Source of the DNA: CAZICM01 sp964537685
GTDB lineage: Bacteria; Myxococcota_A; Polyangia; Polyangiales; Polyangiaceae
Length of the DNA: 64,000 bases
Direction: 5' to 3'
Assembly: GCA_964537685.1 (NCBI GenBank)
Contig: CAZICM010000001.1
Span: 310,001-374,000, forward strand
The notes under the pieces were generated by a model that worked only from the letters and a program-made list of their open reading frames with translations, had not been told where the DNA came from and did not search any database. The position numbers were made by a program, and so were the translations under genes. Positions 42,429 through 50,668 of this stretch are shown in pieces (the first letter of the stretch is position 1; the number at the start of each line of letters is the position of its first letter).

Positions 42429-42944
42429 TCAACCCGCCCCGCCCGAAGCCGGTTCTTTATCGCTATCGCCGGCCTCTTGCTCCTTGCCCTTCTTTTTCCG
42501 GGTGACCACGGCTTTATTGGCCGGCCCAAGCTGATAATCCAATAGATCCTTCAGCGGTCCAAGAACGAGCCCGGCCTCCGCGCTACCCTGGCCTCGGCGT
42601 TTGGCCTGGGAAACGATTTCACCGATCAAAAGCGATATACGGTGAGCGCGCTCCATTTTGGTTTCATAGATCAATTCAGCCAGCTTTTCAGCGGCGGGCA
42701 ATAGCTTTTCACAATGGCGGTGCTGAGCGATCAGCGCCACGGCATCTTGAACGGCTTTTGGATTGATGCCTGCCCGATCGATATCATCTGGCTTTAAACG
42801 CTCCAGATTGGCCAGCGCTTTTTCATAGCCATCGTGAAACTTAACAAAGCCACTGATTTCTTCCGCCGTAACATCCACGACATCTTGGATATCGGAGGCG
42901 TCGATGATCAAATCGCCGGGAACAGCTTCTTTGGGATTGCTCAT
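42429..42944 (-). CDS. Hypothetical helical protein
   Basis: 171 residues, mostly helical and charged, no signal peptide. It ends in a Lys/Glu-rich, Gly-rich tail (TRKKKGKEQEAGDSDKEPAS). The motif-like GFVKFHDGYEKALANLERLK is not one I recognise. Similar small myxobacterial proteins occur, but I cannot assign a function. Coding looks real from amino-acid composition and the absence of a better frame. Confidence 0.55.
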   Translation of the reverse strand: MSNPKEAVPGDLIIDASDIQDVVDVTAEEISGFVKFHDGYEKALANLERLKPDDIDRAGINPKAVQDAVALIAQHRHCEKLLPAAEKLAELIYETKMERAHRISLLIGEIVSQAKRRGQGSAEAGLVLGPLKDLLDYQLGPANKAVVTRKKKGKEQEAGDSDKEPASGGAG

Positions 42945-43156
42945 GATGGGATTTCAAATCTCCACGGGAAGGCGGGTGAGACACCCGGTCCGGGACGGAA
43001 CGATGTACAGAGACATTGCCGTGTGGCTGTACGCCTGCGGCGACAGCGCGCGCGGCGAAGCTAAGGATGATGCCGGGTTTTGGTGTGTCAAGGGGGAGGA
43101 GAAAAATATTTTTGATATTTTGATATTTTTTTGAGGCGGCGAAAGGCGGGGGAGAT

Positions 43157-43538
43157 GAGAGGTGGGGTTTCGGAGGGTGAGAGGTGGGGTTTCGGGGGTG
43201 AGAGGTGGGCTCGCGGAGACGAGTCGGAGGACCTCGGGAGGTGCGGGGGATGGTCGCGGGGATGGGACGTGGGGTCTCGGAGACGAGTCGGAGGACCTCG
43301 GGAGGTGCGCGGGATGGTCGCGGGGATGGGACGTGGGCTCTCGGAGAAGGGAGGGATGACCTAAGAAGATGGGCCGGCGGGTCGTGGAGACGAGTCGGAG
43401 GACCTCGGGAGGTACGCGGGATGGTCGTGGAGATGGGACGTGGGGTCTCGGAGAAGGGAGGGATGACCTAAGAAGATGGGCCGGCGGGTCTTGGAGACGA
43501 GTCGGAGGACCTCGGGAGGTGCGCGGGATGGTCGCGGA
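43157..43538. repeat. G-rich compound tandem repeat
   Basis: Starts with three ~22-base units (GAGAGGTGGGGTTTCGG type, at 43157, 43179, 43200). Then unit A (GGAGACGAGTCGGAGGACCT and on) recurs at 43215, 43279, 43386 and 43493. Between the last three A units sits unit B (TCGGAGAAGGGAGGGATGAC and on), so A+B forms a 107-base higher-order repeat. The plus strand is strongly purine-biased. Confidence 0.85.
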
Positions 43539-43558
43539 GAGGAGTGTGCTGAGTAGAT

Positions 43559-43665
43559 TTTGCAGGATTTTTGTTGACGCGGAGGCAGAGATGCACCAAT
43601 GGGCGCGGAAACCGTGAATTTTGGTGTTGCTTTTGGCGGGGATTTGGGATGGATTGGGCAGGTCT
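43559..43665. repeat. Dispersed 107-bp repeat, copy 1
   Basis: Aligned by hand without gaps to 48470-48576, with about 11 differences in 107 positions. The core TTTTTGTTGACGCGGAGGCA is identical. A shorter, more divergent copy is at 49514-49563. Confidence 0.85.
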
Positions 43666-43670
43666 TCCAT

Positions 43671-43740
43671 TGAACCGCTTCCGAATGGGTTGGGGCGGTT
43701 TGGGTGGGGCGGTTGAAGAGTTGGTGGGCGTCATCATTCG
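43671..43740. repeat. Second dispersed repeat, copy A
   Basis: Begins TGAACCGCTTCCGAATGGGT and ends near GTCATCATTCG. It matches 51334-51399, with one internal length difference of about 12 bases. Confidence 0.6.
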
Positions 43741-44091
43741 ACGCCTCTGGAGTTTCCGGCAATGTTCAATCTTATCGTCAAGTACAACGCTTTGGTCTGA
43801 AGGCTGCGACACGATTCCGCTGAGTTGAGTGTTCGAATTCACTGAGAGCGATCTCGTCGCTAGATTCAAGCCGTCCGGCCAGTTAGATCTAGCGGCGCAA
43901 ATTGTGCTGCCGATGATCTTCATGCAAGAGACATTAGGGAGCACGAAGAGCTTGACCGCCCACTTCGCCGTATCTTCGAGGATATATACAAGGAAGCGCC
44001 TATTTTACGCGATTCACAACCAGATGGAAGCTGTCTAACCGTGCGTTGAACTGACCGAATAAGAGCACGGCGATCGAATCGAGGACATAGA

Positions 44092-45312
44092 ATGAAGAGC
44101 AAGCTCCTTCACCAGCAAAGCGACCTGAGGAGCGCATTCACGGCGCACTGCAGAAGCGCGGACGACATCTGGATCGCGTCAGCATGGGCAACCAATTCAT
44201 GCGATGTGTCGTCCTGCCTCTGGGATGCGCGATCTCAAGTACGGGTGCTGGTTGTCGGCCTAGATTTTTTTCAGACCGACCCCGCGTTTCTGCGTAGGTT
44301 TCGTCGATTCCTCCGGGTTGGGGACGCGGGTGCCATGGTGTTCCATCCCAAGGTGTACCTCTTTCGCCGTCGAGGCTCGTTTGCGTGCATCATCGGCAGT
44401 TCGAATCTGACTCATGGCGGGTTCGGTACAAACGTCGAAGTCAATGTCGAAGTAACCGGGGTCACGAGTGAGCCCTTCTTCGATGCCACCCGGAATCTCC
44501 TTTCTTCCATCCACGCTGGCGCCCGCCGGATGCGGCTCACCGAGCTAGCTGCTTACGAGACAGCATATCAGCGTTCACGAGCAGCGCGCGATGCCATTGT
44601 GCACTTTGCACTGCCACCACGCGCGCAAACGAGGCTCGAACTCGAGCTCGCAAACGAAGCGACGGGGGTCTTGCCTCCCGAGGATCTTGACGTGGATTGG
44701 GCACACTACGTCAGGCTTGTCCTGGCTCAGGAGGGCGATCCTTCTCGCACGGTGTATGTTCGGGAAACTCGCACACACCGCGGCTATTTGGGAGTCCTCA
44801 GCGCTGTGAAGTCGACTTTTCAGAAGCGACACAAGCTTGCTCACATGACGGAGGACGAGCGACGTCAAATTGCAGGTCTCGCTGATCAGTTCCTCTACTT
44901 CGGGTCTATGCGTGGTGCGGGGCATTTTATGAGCCTCGTTTTGCATCGGCCGCACCTACTCGACGCTGCCCTGGACCAAATTCCTTCGAAGGGACACGTC
45001 TCGCGCGCACAGTTCGATCAATTTGTTCGAAGCCTACCGCGAGAACGTGTGAAGGTCGCAACCGCAACCCGGCTCCTCGCAATGAAGCGGCCCGATCTTT
45101 TTTTGTGTGTTGACTCGCAGAATCGCCGACAGATCGCAAGGTCCTTCGATATTTCACAGAGAGCCCTCGGAACATTCGACGGCTATTGGGATCTTCTCGC
45201 ACGTATCTATGAGTGCCCTTGGTATTTGGCCGCTCGACCGAAGAATGGGATCGGTATGGCAATCTGGGATGGCCGCGTGGCGCTCCTCGATGCGTTCTAT
45301 TACGGTCGTTGA
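44092..45312 (+). CDS. Phospholipase-D-like (HKD) domain protein
   Basis: 406 residues; GAGGA 6 bases before the ATG. The N-terminal ~130 residues have a PLD-like fold ending in HPKVYLFRRRGSFACIIGSS (His85, Lys87) followed by NLTHGGFG, the H-x-K ... GSSN-L-T pattern of single-HKD proteins; the Asp of classic HKD is not in place. The remaining 270 residues include a region (VATATRLLAMKRPDLFLCVD, SFDISQRALGTFDGYWDLLA, PWYLAARPKNGIGMAIWDGR) that I cannot assign. Single-HKD proteins act as nucleases or lipases and often sit in defence or mobile regions. Codon use looks unlike the upstream core genes, suggesting transfer. Confidence 0.7.
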   Translation: MKSKLLHQQSDLRSAFTAHCRSADDIWIASAWATNSCDVSSCLWDARSQVRVLVVGLDFFQTDPAFLRRFRRFLRVGDAGAMVFHPKVYLFRRRGSFACIIGSSNLTHGGFGTNVEVNVEVTGVTSEPFFDATRNLLSSIHAGARRMRLTELAAYETAYQRSRAARDAIVHFALPPRAQTRLELELANEATGVLPPEDLDVDWAHYVRLVLAQEGDPSRTVYVRETRTHRGYLGVLSAVKSTFQKRHKLAHMTEDERRQIAGLADQFLYFGSMRGAGHFMSLVLHRPHLLDAALDQIPSKGHVSRAQFDQFVRSLPRERVKVATATRLLAMKRPDLFLCVDSQNRRQIARSFDISQRALGTFDGYWDLLARIYECPWYLAARPKNGIGMAIWDGRVALLDAFYYGR

Positions 45313-45529
45313 ACATGATCAGACCTTCCCAGTCTCGAAGAGAGCAGTCCAACACATGCTTGCCGCCGACAAGCCCCGACGCGGCGCAGAGCGTCCTCCG
45401 GTCGCTGTGCTTGCAGCACTCGCCCGCAGATGAAGCCCTCGTTCGCCATACAGCAACAAGCACACCCCCAATCGCGAACCCGAACCGAGCATCACGAAGC
45501 CAATATCCCACGAGAAGGAGTTTTACCCC

Positions 45530-46498
45530 ATGCACCTCATGACAAAACGCCACTCGGCCACCCTGGGCATTCTGACGTTGGCCTTCGCTGGGGCATGGAT
45601 GACGGGTGCGTGCGGATCGAATGATGCCGGGCCTGTCAATGCGTGCGATACGCCATCCAATACGCCATCTGATACGCCCACAGCCACGCCGACCAATTGC
45701 TCGACGCAGATGGTGGAGCCGTGCATGCGCTATCGCATTCCCCTCGTGGGGAATCCAAGCTTCGACGTAGCGCTGCGCAATAAGTACATCGCCGCGTTCG
45801 GCTCCGCTTGCTACATGTCCTTTGTCAATACGTTCGACTGCTTCTACGAGAAGTGGGAGGACGCATGTGCTGACGCCGTAAAGATCGGAGAGGTGGCGGG
45901 CATTGTGCCGTATGACAAGGGCTACAAATGCCAACCTGATGGCGTCGGTAACTATACATTGCAGGTCGGCCCGGATGTCGCGAACCAGATCCAGATTAAC
46001 TACCAGGCAGCGCCCCGGCAGACGCCATTCGTCGAGATCAACGGCGTTCCAACAGAGGTCAATGGTCCGTATCGCAATCTGACCGAGCCGAATACCCTCG
46101 GACCGGGCCAGACGTTCGAGTGCGCAACCGTCGGCACGGACGCCAACGGCGACGCCCTGACGCAGAGGAAGTGGATCCTCCAGGTCAACCGCAACGCGCA
46201 CGGCGGCAAGATTCACTCCGATCTCGCGGGCTTCACTTGGCCTTGCAAGAATGAGAAGTGTGAGCCGGTGACATGCACCGAGCCGCTCGTCCTCCCAGAT
46301 TCGGAGGACTCGGCTGCAACGTACCCGAATGTGCATCATGTGGTGCCCAGGCAAGACAAGCGCAGTTGTCCCTGGGGCACGAACTCGCACAAGAATGCGG
46401 CCGTAATCTCTGCGAAGCTCAACAAGTTTCTCACGAACAACGACCCGCCGGCCGCAGAGGTGCAGCAACTCAACACCGCAAATGCATACACGCCATGA
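45530..46498 (+). CDS. Lipoprotein ending in an HHxxP (HNH/AHH-nuclease-like) segment
   Basis: 322 residues; AAGGAG 9 bases before the ATG. Signal with lipobox MTGAC near residue 28, then a Thr/Pro/Ser-rich linker. The middle is Cys-rich (CMRYRIPLVG, CYMSFVNTFDCFYEKWEDAC). The C-terminal 54 residues, from HHVVPRQDKRSCPWGTNSHK, followed by NAAVISAKLNKFLTNND, look like the HHxxP ... N-x-x-N-x-A-x-x-S core of HNH/AHH-type secreted toxin nucleases. This is a pattern match only; a catalytic role is unproven. The neighbour at 46565 could be a cognate protein. Confidence 0.65.
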   Translation: MHLMTKRHSATLGILTLAFAGAWMTGACGSNDAGPVNACDTPSNTPSDTPTATPTNCSTQMVEPCMRYRIPLVGNPSFDVALRNKYIAAFGSACYMSFVNTFDCFYEKWEDACADAVKIGEVAGIVPYDKGYKCQPDGVGNYTLQVGPDVANQIQINYQAAPRQTPFVEINGVPTEVNGPYRNLTEPNTLGPGQTFECATVGTDANGDALTQRKWILQVNRNAHGGKIHSDLAGFTWPCKNEKCEPVTCTEPLVLPDSEDSAATYPNVHHVVPRQDKRSCPWGTNSHKNAAVISAKLNKFLTNNDPPAAEVQQLNTANAYTP

Positions 46499-46564
46499 CG
46501 CGGCAAGTTGTATGCACGCAGTGAGCCTCTTGACCCCGAGACCGCGGTGCTTTAGGTGAGGCAG

Positions 46565-47380
46565 ATGTTCGAACGGATCACCACTCACTTCGGGCGCCTG
46601 GTTTTCGCCCGAGATGCCATCGTCCGCGCCGCGTTGCGCGCCTACGTCGAAGCCGTCATCGCGGAGATCGGGCGCCATAACTTCCCGCCCTGCGCCGAGC
46701 CGCGTTGGACGGGCGACCTCCAGCGGGGCGCTTTCTACAACGGCAACGGATGCGGTGACTATGAGGTAGTGGCATGGACCGAGGCGGGCATCGTCGGTCT
46801 CGCTTATGAGCTCGGGTTCGGTCCGCTCGAGCGGCTCGGCCTGTCGGCCTCTGCGGTGACGGGTGGGCCGGACGATGTGCGCGGGGCCTTGCCGGGTCTT
46901 CCTGATGAACTGGAGCCCGCACTGGTGATGGCCACAGGCATGCTCGGGGAGGGAGCCCTGCATGGGGAGAAGAGCGCGGGCGTCGGCTTCTGGCTTCGCG
47001 GGGATCACGTTGGCGGCTTGCTCTTCGACAACCCGACGCTCAATGGCGCCCGCCGGCTGGCCGCGTGGGGCGCGCTTCAAAACGGCAGGCTCCCTCGGTT
47101 GTGTGATCCAGGAACCGCCGCGAAAGCCGCGGAGCTCGACCGAACAAGATTTGCACCCATCCACGCGCTGATGGATGCGGTGGTTGACCGGAGGTTAAAT
47201 GGCCCCACGGAGTTCACGGCCGAGGAGATTGCGATGCTCTTTCCCTCGCCGCCCGAGCCAGAGCGATTGCTTGGGGCTCAGCGCATGCTTCAGAAGGTGG
47301 GCATCACCTGGCCAGGTTCGCCTGAGATCCCCGAGGAGCCGAGGAGAACAGGGCGAAACCCGTTTTTGGCGCAATCTTGA
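46565..47380 (+). CDS. Hypothetical cytoplasmic protein downstream of the HHxxP lipoprotein
   Basis: 271 residues from the ATG at 46565 (AGGTGAGG just upstream); a GTG at 46556 is alternative. No signal peptide. Features: FPPCAEPRWTGDLQRGAFYN, GNGCGDYEVVAWTEAGIVGL, GGLLFDNPTLNGARRLAAWG. No family I can name with confidence. Same strand and 66 bases after the lipoprotein gene, so they may be co-transcribed; an immunity function is conjecture. Confidence 0.6.
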   Translation: MFERITTHFGRLVFARDAIVRAALRAYVEAVIAEIGRHNFPPCAEPRWTGDLQRGAFYNGNGCGDYEVVAWTEAGIVGLAYELGFGPLERLGLSASAVTGGPDDVRGALPGLPDELEPALVMATGMLGEGALHGEKSAGVGFWLRGDHVGGLLFDNPTLNGARRLAAWGALQNGRLPRLCDPGTAAKAAELDRTRFAPIHALMDAVVDRRLNGPTEFTAEEIAMLFPSPPEPERLLGAQRMLQKVGITWPGSPEIPEEPRRTGRNPFLAQS

Positions 47381-47478
47381 GGTGGCTTTTGGTGGGTCGG
47401 AGCCGCGCCCACTGAAGTCAGGGTACGGGTTTTTCGTGGCGCCGCATCGACTGGTCGCACTTTCAACTGTGAAATTCA

Positions 47479-48264
47479 ATGGCAAGCAGCTATATCGGTT
47501 TTATGAATAGCGTTATTGTCATCATCGGGCTCTTGTTTCTCTCCTCGTGCTCCCTCAACGAGCGCGGGCTCCTCGCTGGGCTATCCGGGGCCGGCGGGAA
47601 GGACGCCTCCGGTGGGTACGGGGGTCATGGTACATCAAGTGGCGGGACGGGCACTGCCGCGGGAGGCGGCGGAGCGGGGGGGCAATCGCCGCCATGTCAC
47701 CCCGCGGGACTCACGGACGACTTCGAGGGCGCAGCCGTGGATACCAATCTTTGGAATACCCAGGGCGAGCAGAGCATCATGAGCGTGGCCGGCGGCCAGT
47801 TGCGCGTGATCCCAGGGGAGAACCTTAACGATGGACAGTGGGTAGGTCTTGTGACCGACCTCGGCTACAATCTCAGCGGCTGTGCCGTCTGGATCGAGGC
47901 GTCGAGTCTCGTCAAAGGTGGAGCGGAAGGGCAGACCTACTTTCAGCTCTATACGCCGGACGGTGAGAGCCGCATTCGCGTCGAAAATGGGGAGCTGCAA
48001 GCATTGGTCCGCGATAAGAGCGTGACGCTGGGCGAGACGAGCACCCCTTATGTCGCTTTGCAGCATCGCTGGTGGCGCATTCGAGAGGATGGCGGCCAGC
48101 TCCACTTGGAGACTTCACCCGACTTCATCATGTGGACAACATTGCTCAGTCCCCCAACTCCTTCGTATATCGCCAACATTGCCGTCGGCCTCGGCGTTGT
48201 CAGCCCCACCAACGCGACGAATTTGGGCGAGACCCAATTCGATAATTTCGATGTGGTGCCCTAG
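47479..48264 (+). CDS. Lipoprotein with Gly-rich linker and concanavalin/LamG-like domain
   Basis: 261 residues (253 if started at the ATG 47503). Lipobox LFLSSC, Gly/Ala/Ser-rich stalk (about 38-70, GGKDASGGYGGHGTSSGGTG), then a beta-sandwich-like domain: LTDDFEGAAVDTNLWNTQGE, GYNLSGCAVWIEASSL, RWWRIREDGGQLHLETSPDF, LGETQFDNFDVVP. The DDFEG...W and closing DNFDV pattern is typical of jelly-roll glucanase-like or LamG-like carbohydrate-binding domains. Neither candidate start has a strong ribosome site. Confidence 0.72.
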   Translation: MASSYIGFMNSVIVIIGLLFLSSCSLNERGLLAGLSGAGGKDASGGYGGHGTSSGGTGTAAGGGGAGGQSPPCHPAGLTDDFEGAAVDTNLWNTQGEQSIMSVAGGQLRVIPGENLNDGQWVGLVTDLGYNLSGCAVWIEASSLVKGGAEGQTYFQLYTPDGESRIRVENGELQALVRDKSVTLGETSTPYVALQHRWWRIREDGGQLHLETSPDFIMWTTLLSPPTPSYIANIAVGLGVVSPTNATNLGETQFDNFDVVP

Positions 48265-48582
48265 CGGCTCAATTAAAAGCCTCCGTCGATTCAGCGCTCA
48301 AGCAGGTGCAAGTACGGACAACGGAACGCGCTCAGCTCAAAGCCCGTGCGAGCGGCTGCGCGATGAGCTGTCCAAGGAGTGCGTTGAGCTCAAGGAAGAG
48401 ACGATGGAAGGCTTGGTTTCGCGGTGTTTTTGTTTGGGGTCGAGGGTAAGGGATTTGGGGCTGGGCAAGTTTGCAACATTTTTGTTGACGCGGAGGCAGA
48501 GCTGCAATAACGAGCGCGGAAACCGTGAATGTTGATGTTGCTTTTGGTGGGGATTTGGGATGGATTGGGGAGGTCTGTGTAC
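48265..48582. other. 318-base gap carrying a dispersed repeat
   Basis: No gene seen. The last third is copy 2 of the 107-bp dispersed repeat, which runs up to six bases before the GFA gene start; its end supplies that gene's GGGGAGG ribosome site. Confidence 0.55.
48470..48576. repeat. Dispersed 107-bp repeat, copy 2
   Basis: Same length as copy 1 at 43559-43665 and about 90% identical by hand alignment. It ends GATTGGGGAGGTCT; the GGGGAGG is about 9 bases from the downstream ATG at 48583. Confidence 0.85.
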
Positions 48583-48996
48583 ATGGAGAAGAATCTTGGA
48601 TCATGCCTCTGTGGTTCCGTCCGGTTTGAAGTAACCGGATCATTTGACAGTTTCTTTCTCTGTCATTGTGTGTATTGCCGCAAGGATACCGGATCAGCCC
48701 ATGCGGCAAATCTGTTCTCGTCGAATGGAGCCTTGACGTGGATTGCCGGTGAGTGCTCCGTTACGACCTTTAGCTTGCCAGGGACACGTCATGTGCGTTC
48801 ATTTTGCCATATCTGTGGTTCCGCTCTGCCTCATGCCTCCATCAGCGGTGTTGTCGTGCCGGCTGGATCTTTAGACACAGTCCCGCGCAAGGCGCCGGAT
48901 GCCCATCTGTTTGTGCAAAGTCGGGCAGTGTGGGACGATGGGTTTGCCGCACTTCCTGCCTTCAACGCGTTGCCGAGTTTCGAGGGTCCCACCTAG
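48583..48996 (+). CDS. GFA-family protein (glutathione-dependent formaldehyde-activating enzyme-like)
   Basis: 137 residues from the ATG at 48583. Zinc-binding cysteines follow the GFA pattern: SCLCGSVRFEVTG (CxC), FFLCHCVYCRKDTGS (CxCxxC), and SFCHICGSALP (CxxC). These proteins share the Mss4-like fold; most have no proven formaldehyde activity. Typical integron- or island-borne gene type. The ribosome site lies in the dispersed repeat. No partner dehydrogenase gene nearby. Confidence 0.85.
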   Translation: MEKNLGSCLCGSVRFEVTGSFDSFFLCHCVYCRKDTGSAHAANLFSSNGALTWIAGECSVTTFSLPGTRHVRSFCHICGSALPHASISGVVVPAGSLDTVPRKAPDAHLFVQSRAVWDDGFAALPAFNALPSFEGPT

Positions 48997-49134
48997 CTGT
49001 TTCAGTAAAGATCGCGGTGTAAGATGGTCGGTGTCGCTGAGATTGTTGCTCTCTACATCATCACGCACACAAGATGATTGCCGAGGTGGAACGGTGAGTC
49101 ACTCGCCTTTGCCATTCACGGTTTGGAGACCCCC

Positions 49135-49527
49135 ATGTTCGACCACGTTAAGTTTGGCGTCAGCAGCTATGCAGAAAGCAAAGCGTTCTTCCTCTCGGCC
49201 CTAGAACCGCTTGGCGTGACGGATTGCAGGGAGTGGCCGCCAAATGGCTTCGAGCTTAGCCAACCGAAGGGCAATGTCTCGTTGTGCTTGTATCAAACAG
49301 ATATGAAGCCGGCTCCCCTTCACTTGGCGTTTGTGGCCAAGACTCGCCGGCAAGTCGAAGCTTTCTATCGCGCAGCGTTGGCAGCGGGGGGCCGTGATAA
49401 TGGCGCGCCGGGTCTGCGTCCGCACTACCATGCAAACTATTTTGCCGCTTTCGTCATAGGTCCGGATGGGCATAATATCGAAGCGGTGTGTCACGAACCC
49501 GAGGGCGAATCCCAAACTTTTTGTTGA
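49135..49527 (+). CDS. VOC-family (glyoxalase/dioxygenase-fold) protein
   Basis: 130 residues from the ATG at 49135 (GGAG 6-7 bases upstream). MFDHVKFGVSSYAESKAFFL is the usual VOC opening, LHLAFVAKTRRQVEAFYRAA the middle, and FAAFVIGPDGHNIEAVCHEP the closing strand with the metal-site Glu. Single-domain VOC proteins dimerise to form a metal site; substrate unknown. The final residues (TFC) and the stop codon lie inside a copy of the dispersed repeat (49514-49563). Confidence 0.87.
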   Translation: MFDHVKFGVSSYAESKAFFLSALEPLGVTDCREWPPNGFELSQPKGNVSLCLYQTDMKPAPLHLAFVAKTRRQVEAFYRAALAAGGRDNGAPGLRPHYHANYFAAFVIGPDGHNIEAVCHEPEGESQTFC

Positions 49528-49563
49528 CCCTGAGGCGGAGACACAATAATGGGCGTGGAAGCG
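49514..49563. repeat. Dispersed repeat, partial divergent copy 3
   Basis: AAACTTTTTGTTGACCCTGA and on aligns with the first half of copies 1 and 2 (TTTTTGTTGACGCGGAGGCA, then CAATGGGCGCGGAA). The second half is absent. The repeat overlaps the VOC gene's stop and leads into the next gene. Confidence 0.65.
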
Positions 49564-49579
49564 ATAAGGAGAGTCTGTC

Positions 49580-50041
49580 ATGTCCAAAGTCACACCGTTT
49601 CTGATGTTCAACGATCAGCTCGAGGCCGCCATTGAGTTTTACACCGCCACCTTCCCGGATTCCGAAATTAGGAACGTGGCCCGCACCGGCAAGGATGGTC
49701 CGATTACCTCGGCCGAGTTCGTCGTTGGGGGTCAAGTCTTTATGGGCTACAACGGCGGCTCGTACTTTACGTTTTCTGAAGGCTTCTCGCTCTATGTGGA
49801 TTGCGAAGACCAGGCCGAAGTCGACACGTATTGGGACAAACTGGTCCAGGCCGGGGCGAAGCCTACCGCGTGCGGATGGATCAAGGATCCGTTCGGTCTC
49901 TCTTGGCAGATTGTGCCGCGGCGTTTTATGGAGCTGATCCGCGACAAAGATGCCACGAAAGTGAAGGCCGTGATGGAGGCGATGATGACGATGGTGAAGC
50001 TCGATGTTGCGGCTCTTGAGCGGGCCTACAATGAGGCGTAG
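49580..50041 (+). CDS. PhnB-like VOC protein (3-demethylubiquinone-9 3-methyltransferase-type domain)
   Basis: 153 residues; AAGGAG about 9 bases before the ATG. It opens VTPFLMFNDQLEAAIEFYTA, has SEIRNVARTGKDGPITSAEF and FSLYVDCEDQAEVDTYWDKL, and closes WIKDPFGLSWQIVPRRFMEL, the standard wording of PhnB-like proteins. Despite the domain name, no methyltransferase activity is implied. The acetyltransferase GTG start follows 3 bases after its stop, so the two are one operon. Confidence 0.9.
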   Translation: MSKVTPFLMFNDQLEAAIEFYTATFPDSEIRNVARTGKDGPITSAEFVVGGQVFMGYNGGSYFTFSEGFSLYVDCEDQAEVDTYWDKLVQAGAKPTACGWIKDPFGLSWQIVPRRFMELIRDKDATKVKAVMEAMMTMVKLDVAALERAYNEA

Positions 50042-50043
50042 CC

Positions 50044-50583
50044 GTGCCCCACACCTCACTGAACCGTGTGAAGCTCGTGCCGCCTGGTTTGGATGATGTT
50101 GAAGAAGTCTTTGAGTTCGAGGTCCGAAATCGCCGTTTCTTTGAGACCAACATCAATGCCCGTCCAGCCGCTTATTACACAAAAGAAGGCGTGTTGGCCG
50201 CTATCCAAGCCTCTATGGAGGATGCACGTGCCGACCGGGGCTATCAATTTTTGACGAGAGATTCATCTGGTGGCATCGTAGGTCGAGTGAATCTTTCGCG
50301 GGTCAGAAGGGCGCATTTTCATTCGGCAGAGCTTGGGTACCGGGTCGGGGAGTCGGCGTGTGGGAAAGGTTATGGAAGGGACTCCGTTCGCCAAATTCTC
50401 GAGATTGCATTCCGGGATTTGGCGCTGGTGCGCATTGAAGCCACTTCAAGGCCCGAGAACATTGGTTCGGTACGCATCTTGTTGAGCGCCGGCTTTCGGG
50501 AATTTGGCCGCTCCACGCGCAGCTTTCAGCTTGGAGATACTTGGTATGATATTTTGCATTTTGAGCGGCGCGCGGACACCTAA
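50044..50583 (+). CDS. GNAT-family N-acetyltransferase (RimJ/RimL-like)
   Basis: 179 residues, GTG start 2 bases after the previous stop. Acetyl-CoA-binding pattern: AELGYRVGESACGKGYGRDS (the Q/R-x-x-G-x-G/A motif variant GKGYGRD), LALVRIEATSRPENIGSVRI, LLSAGFREFGR. This matches the RimJ/RimL group acting on protein N-termini or small amines such as drugs; target unknown. Confidence 0.88.
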   Translation: MPHTSLNRVKLVPPGLDDVEEVFEFEVRNRRFFETNINARPAAYYTKEGVLAAIQASMEDARADRGYQFLTRDSSGGIVGRVNLSRVRRAHFHSAELGYRVGESACGKGYGRDSVRQILEIAFRDLALVRIEATSRPENIGSVRILLSAGFREFGRSTRSFQLGDTWYDILHFERRADT

Positions 50584-50668
50584 GGTCGCGCGAGGATATC
50601 GTGGCCGACGATGCATCCCGTAGAACAAGCTACTGCCGCTGAGCCATAAGGAACGAGGTATTTGCGCG

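Larger units (their letters stand above)
42945..44091. other. 1.15-kb repeat-rich region without a convincing gene
   Basis: Contains an AT stretch (about 43107-43132, GATATTTT repeated twice), the G-rich tandem-repeat block (43157-43538), one copy of each dispersed repeat family (43559-43665 and 43671-43740), and a short frame at 43829-44038 (69 codons from GTG) that I cannot support as a gene. Long open frames on either strand across the repeats are products of base bias. Confidence 0.6.

Noticed and set aside
43157..43538. CRISPR array
   Set aside because: The units are longer and directly adjoining, with no unique spacers between constant repeats, and no cas genes are in the window.
42954..43670. 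A 238-codon minus-strand frame across the tandem repeats
   Set aside because: Its Pro/Ser/Arg-rich product simply mirrors the G-rich repeats; no ribosome site, no domain.
43829..44038. A 69-codon GTG-started frame before the PLD-like gene
   Set aside because: No ribosome site or recognisable pattern; too short to support without homologues.
44927..47164. A 745-codon open frame on the minus strand
   Set aside because: It lies opposite the PLD-like gene end, the HHxxP lipoprotein and the 46565 gene, each of which has a ribosome site, signal peptide or family pattern. The minus-strand product is Arg-rich and shows no motif.
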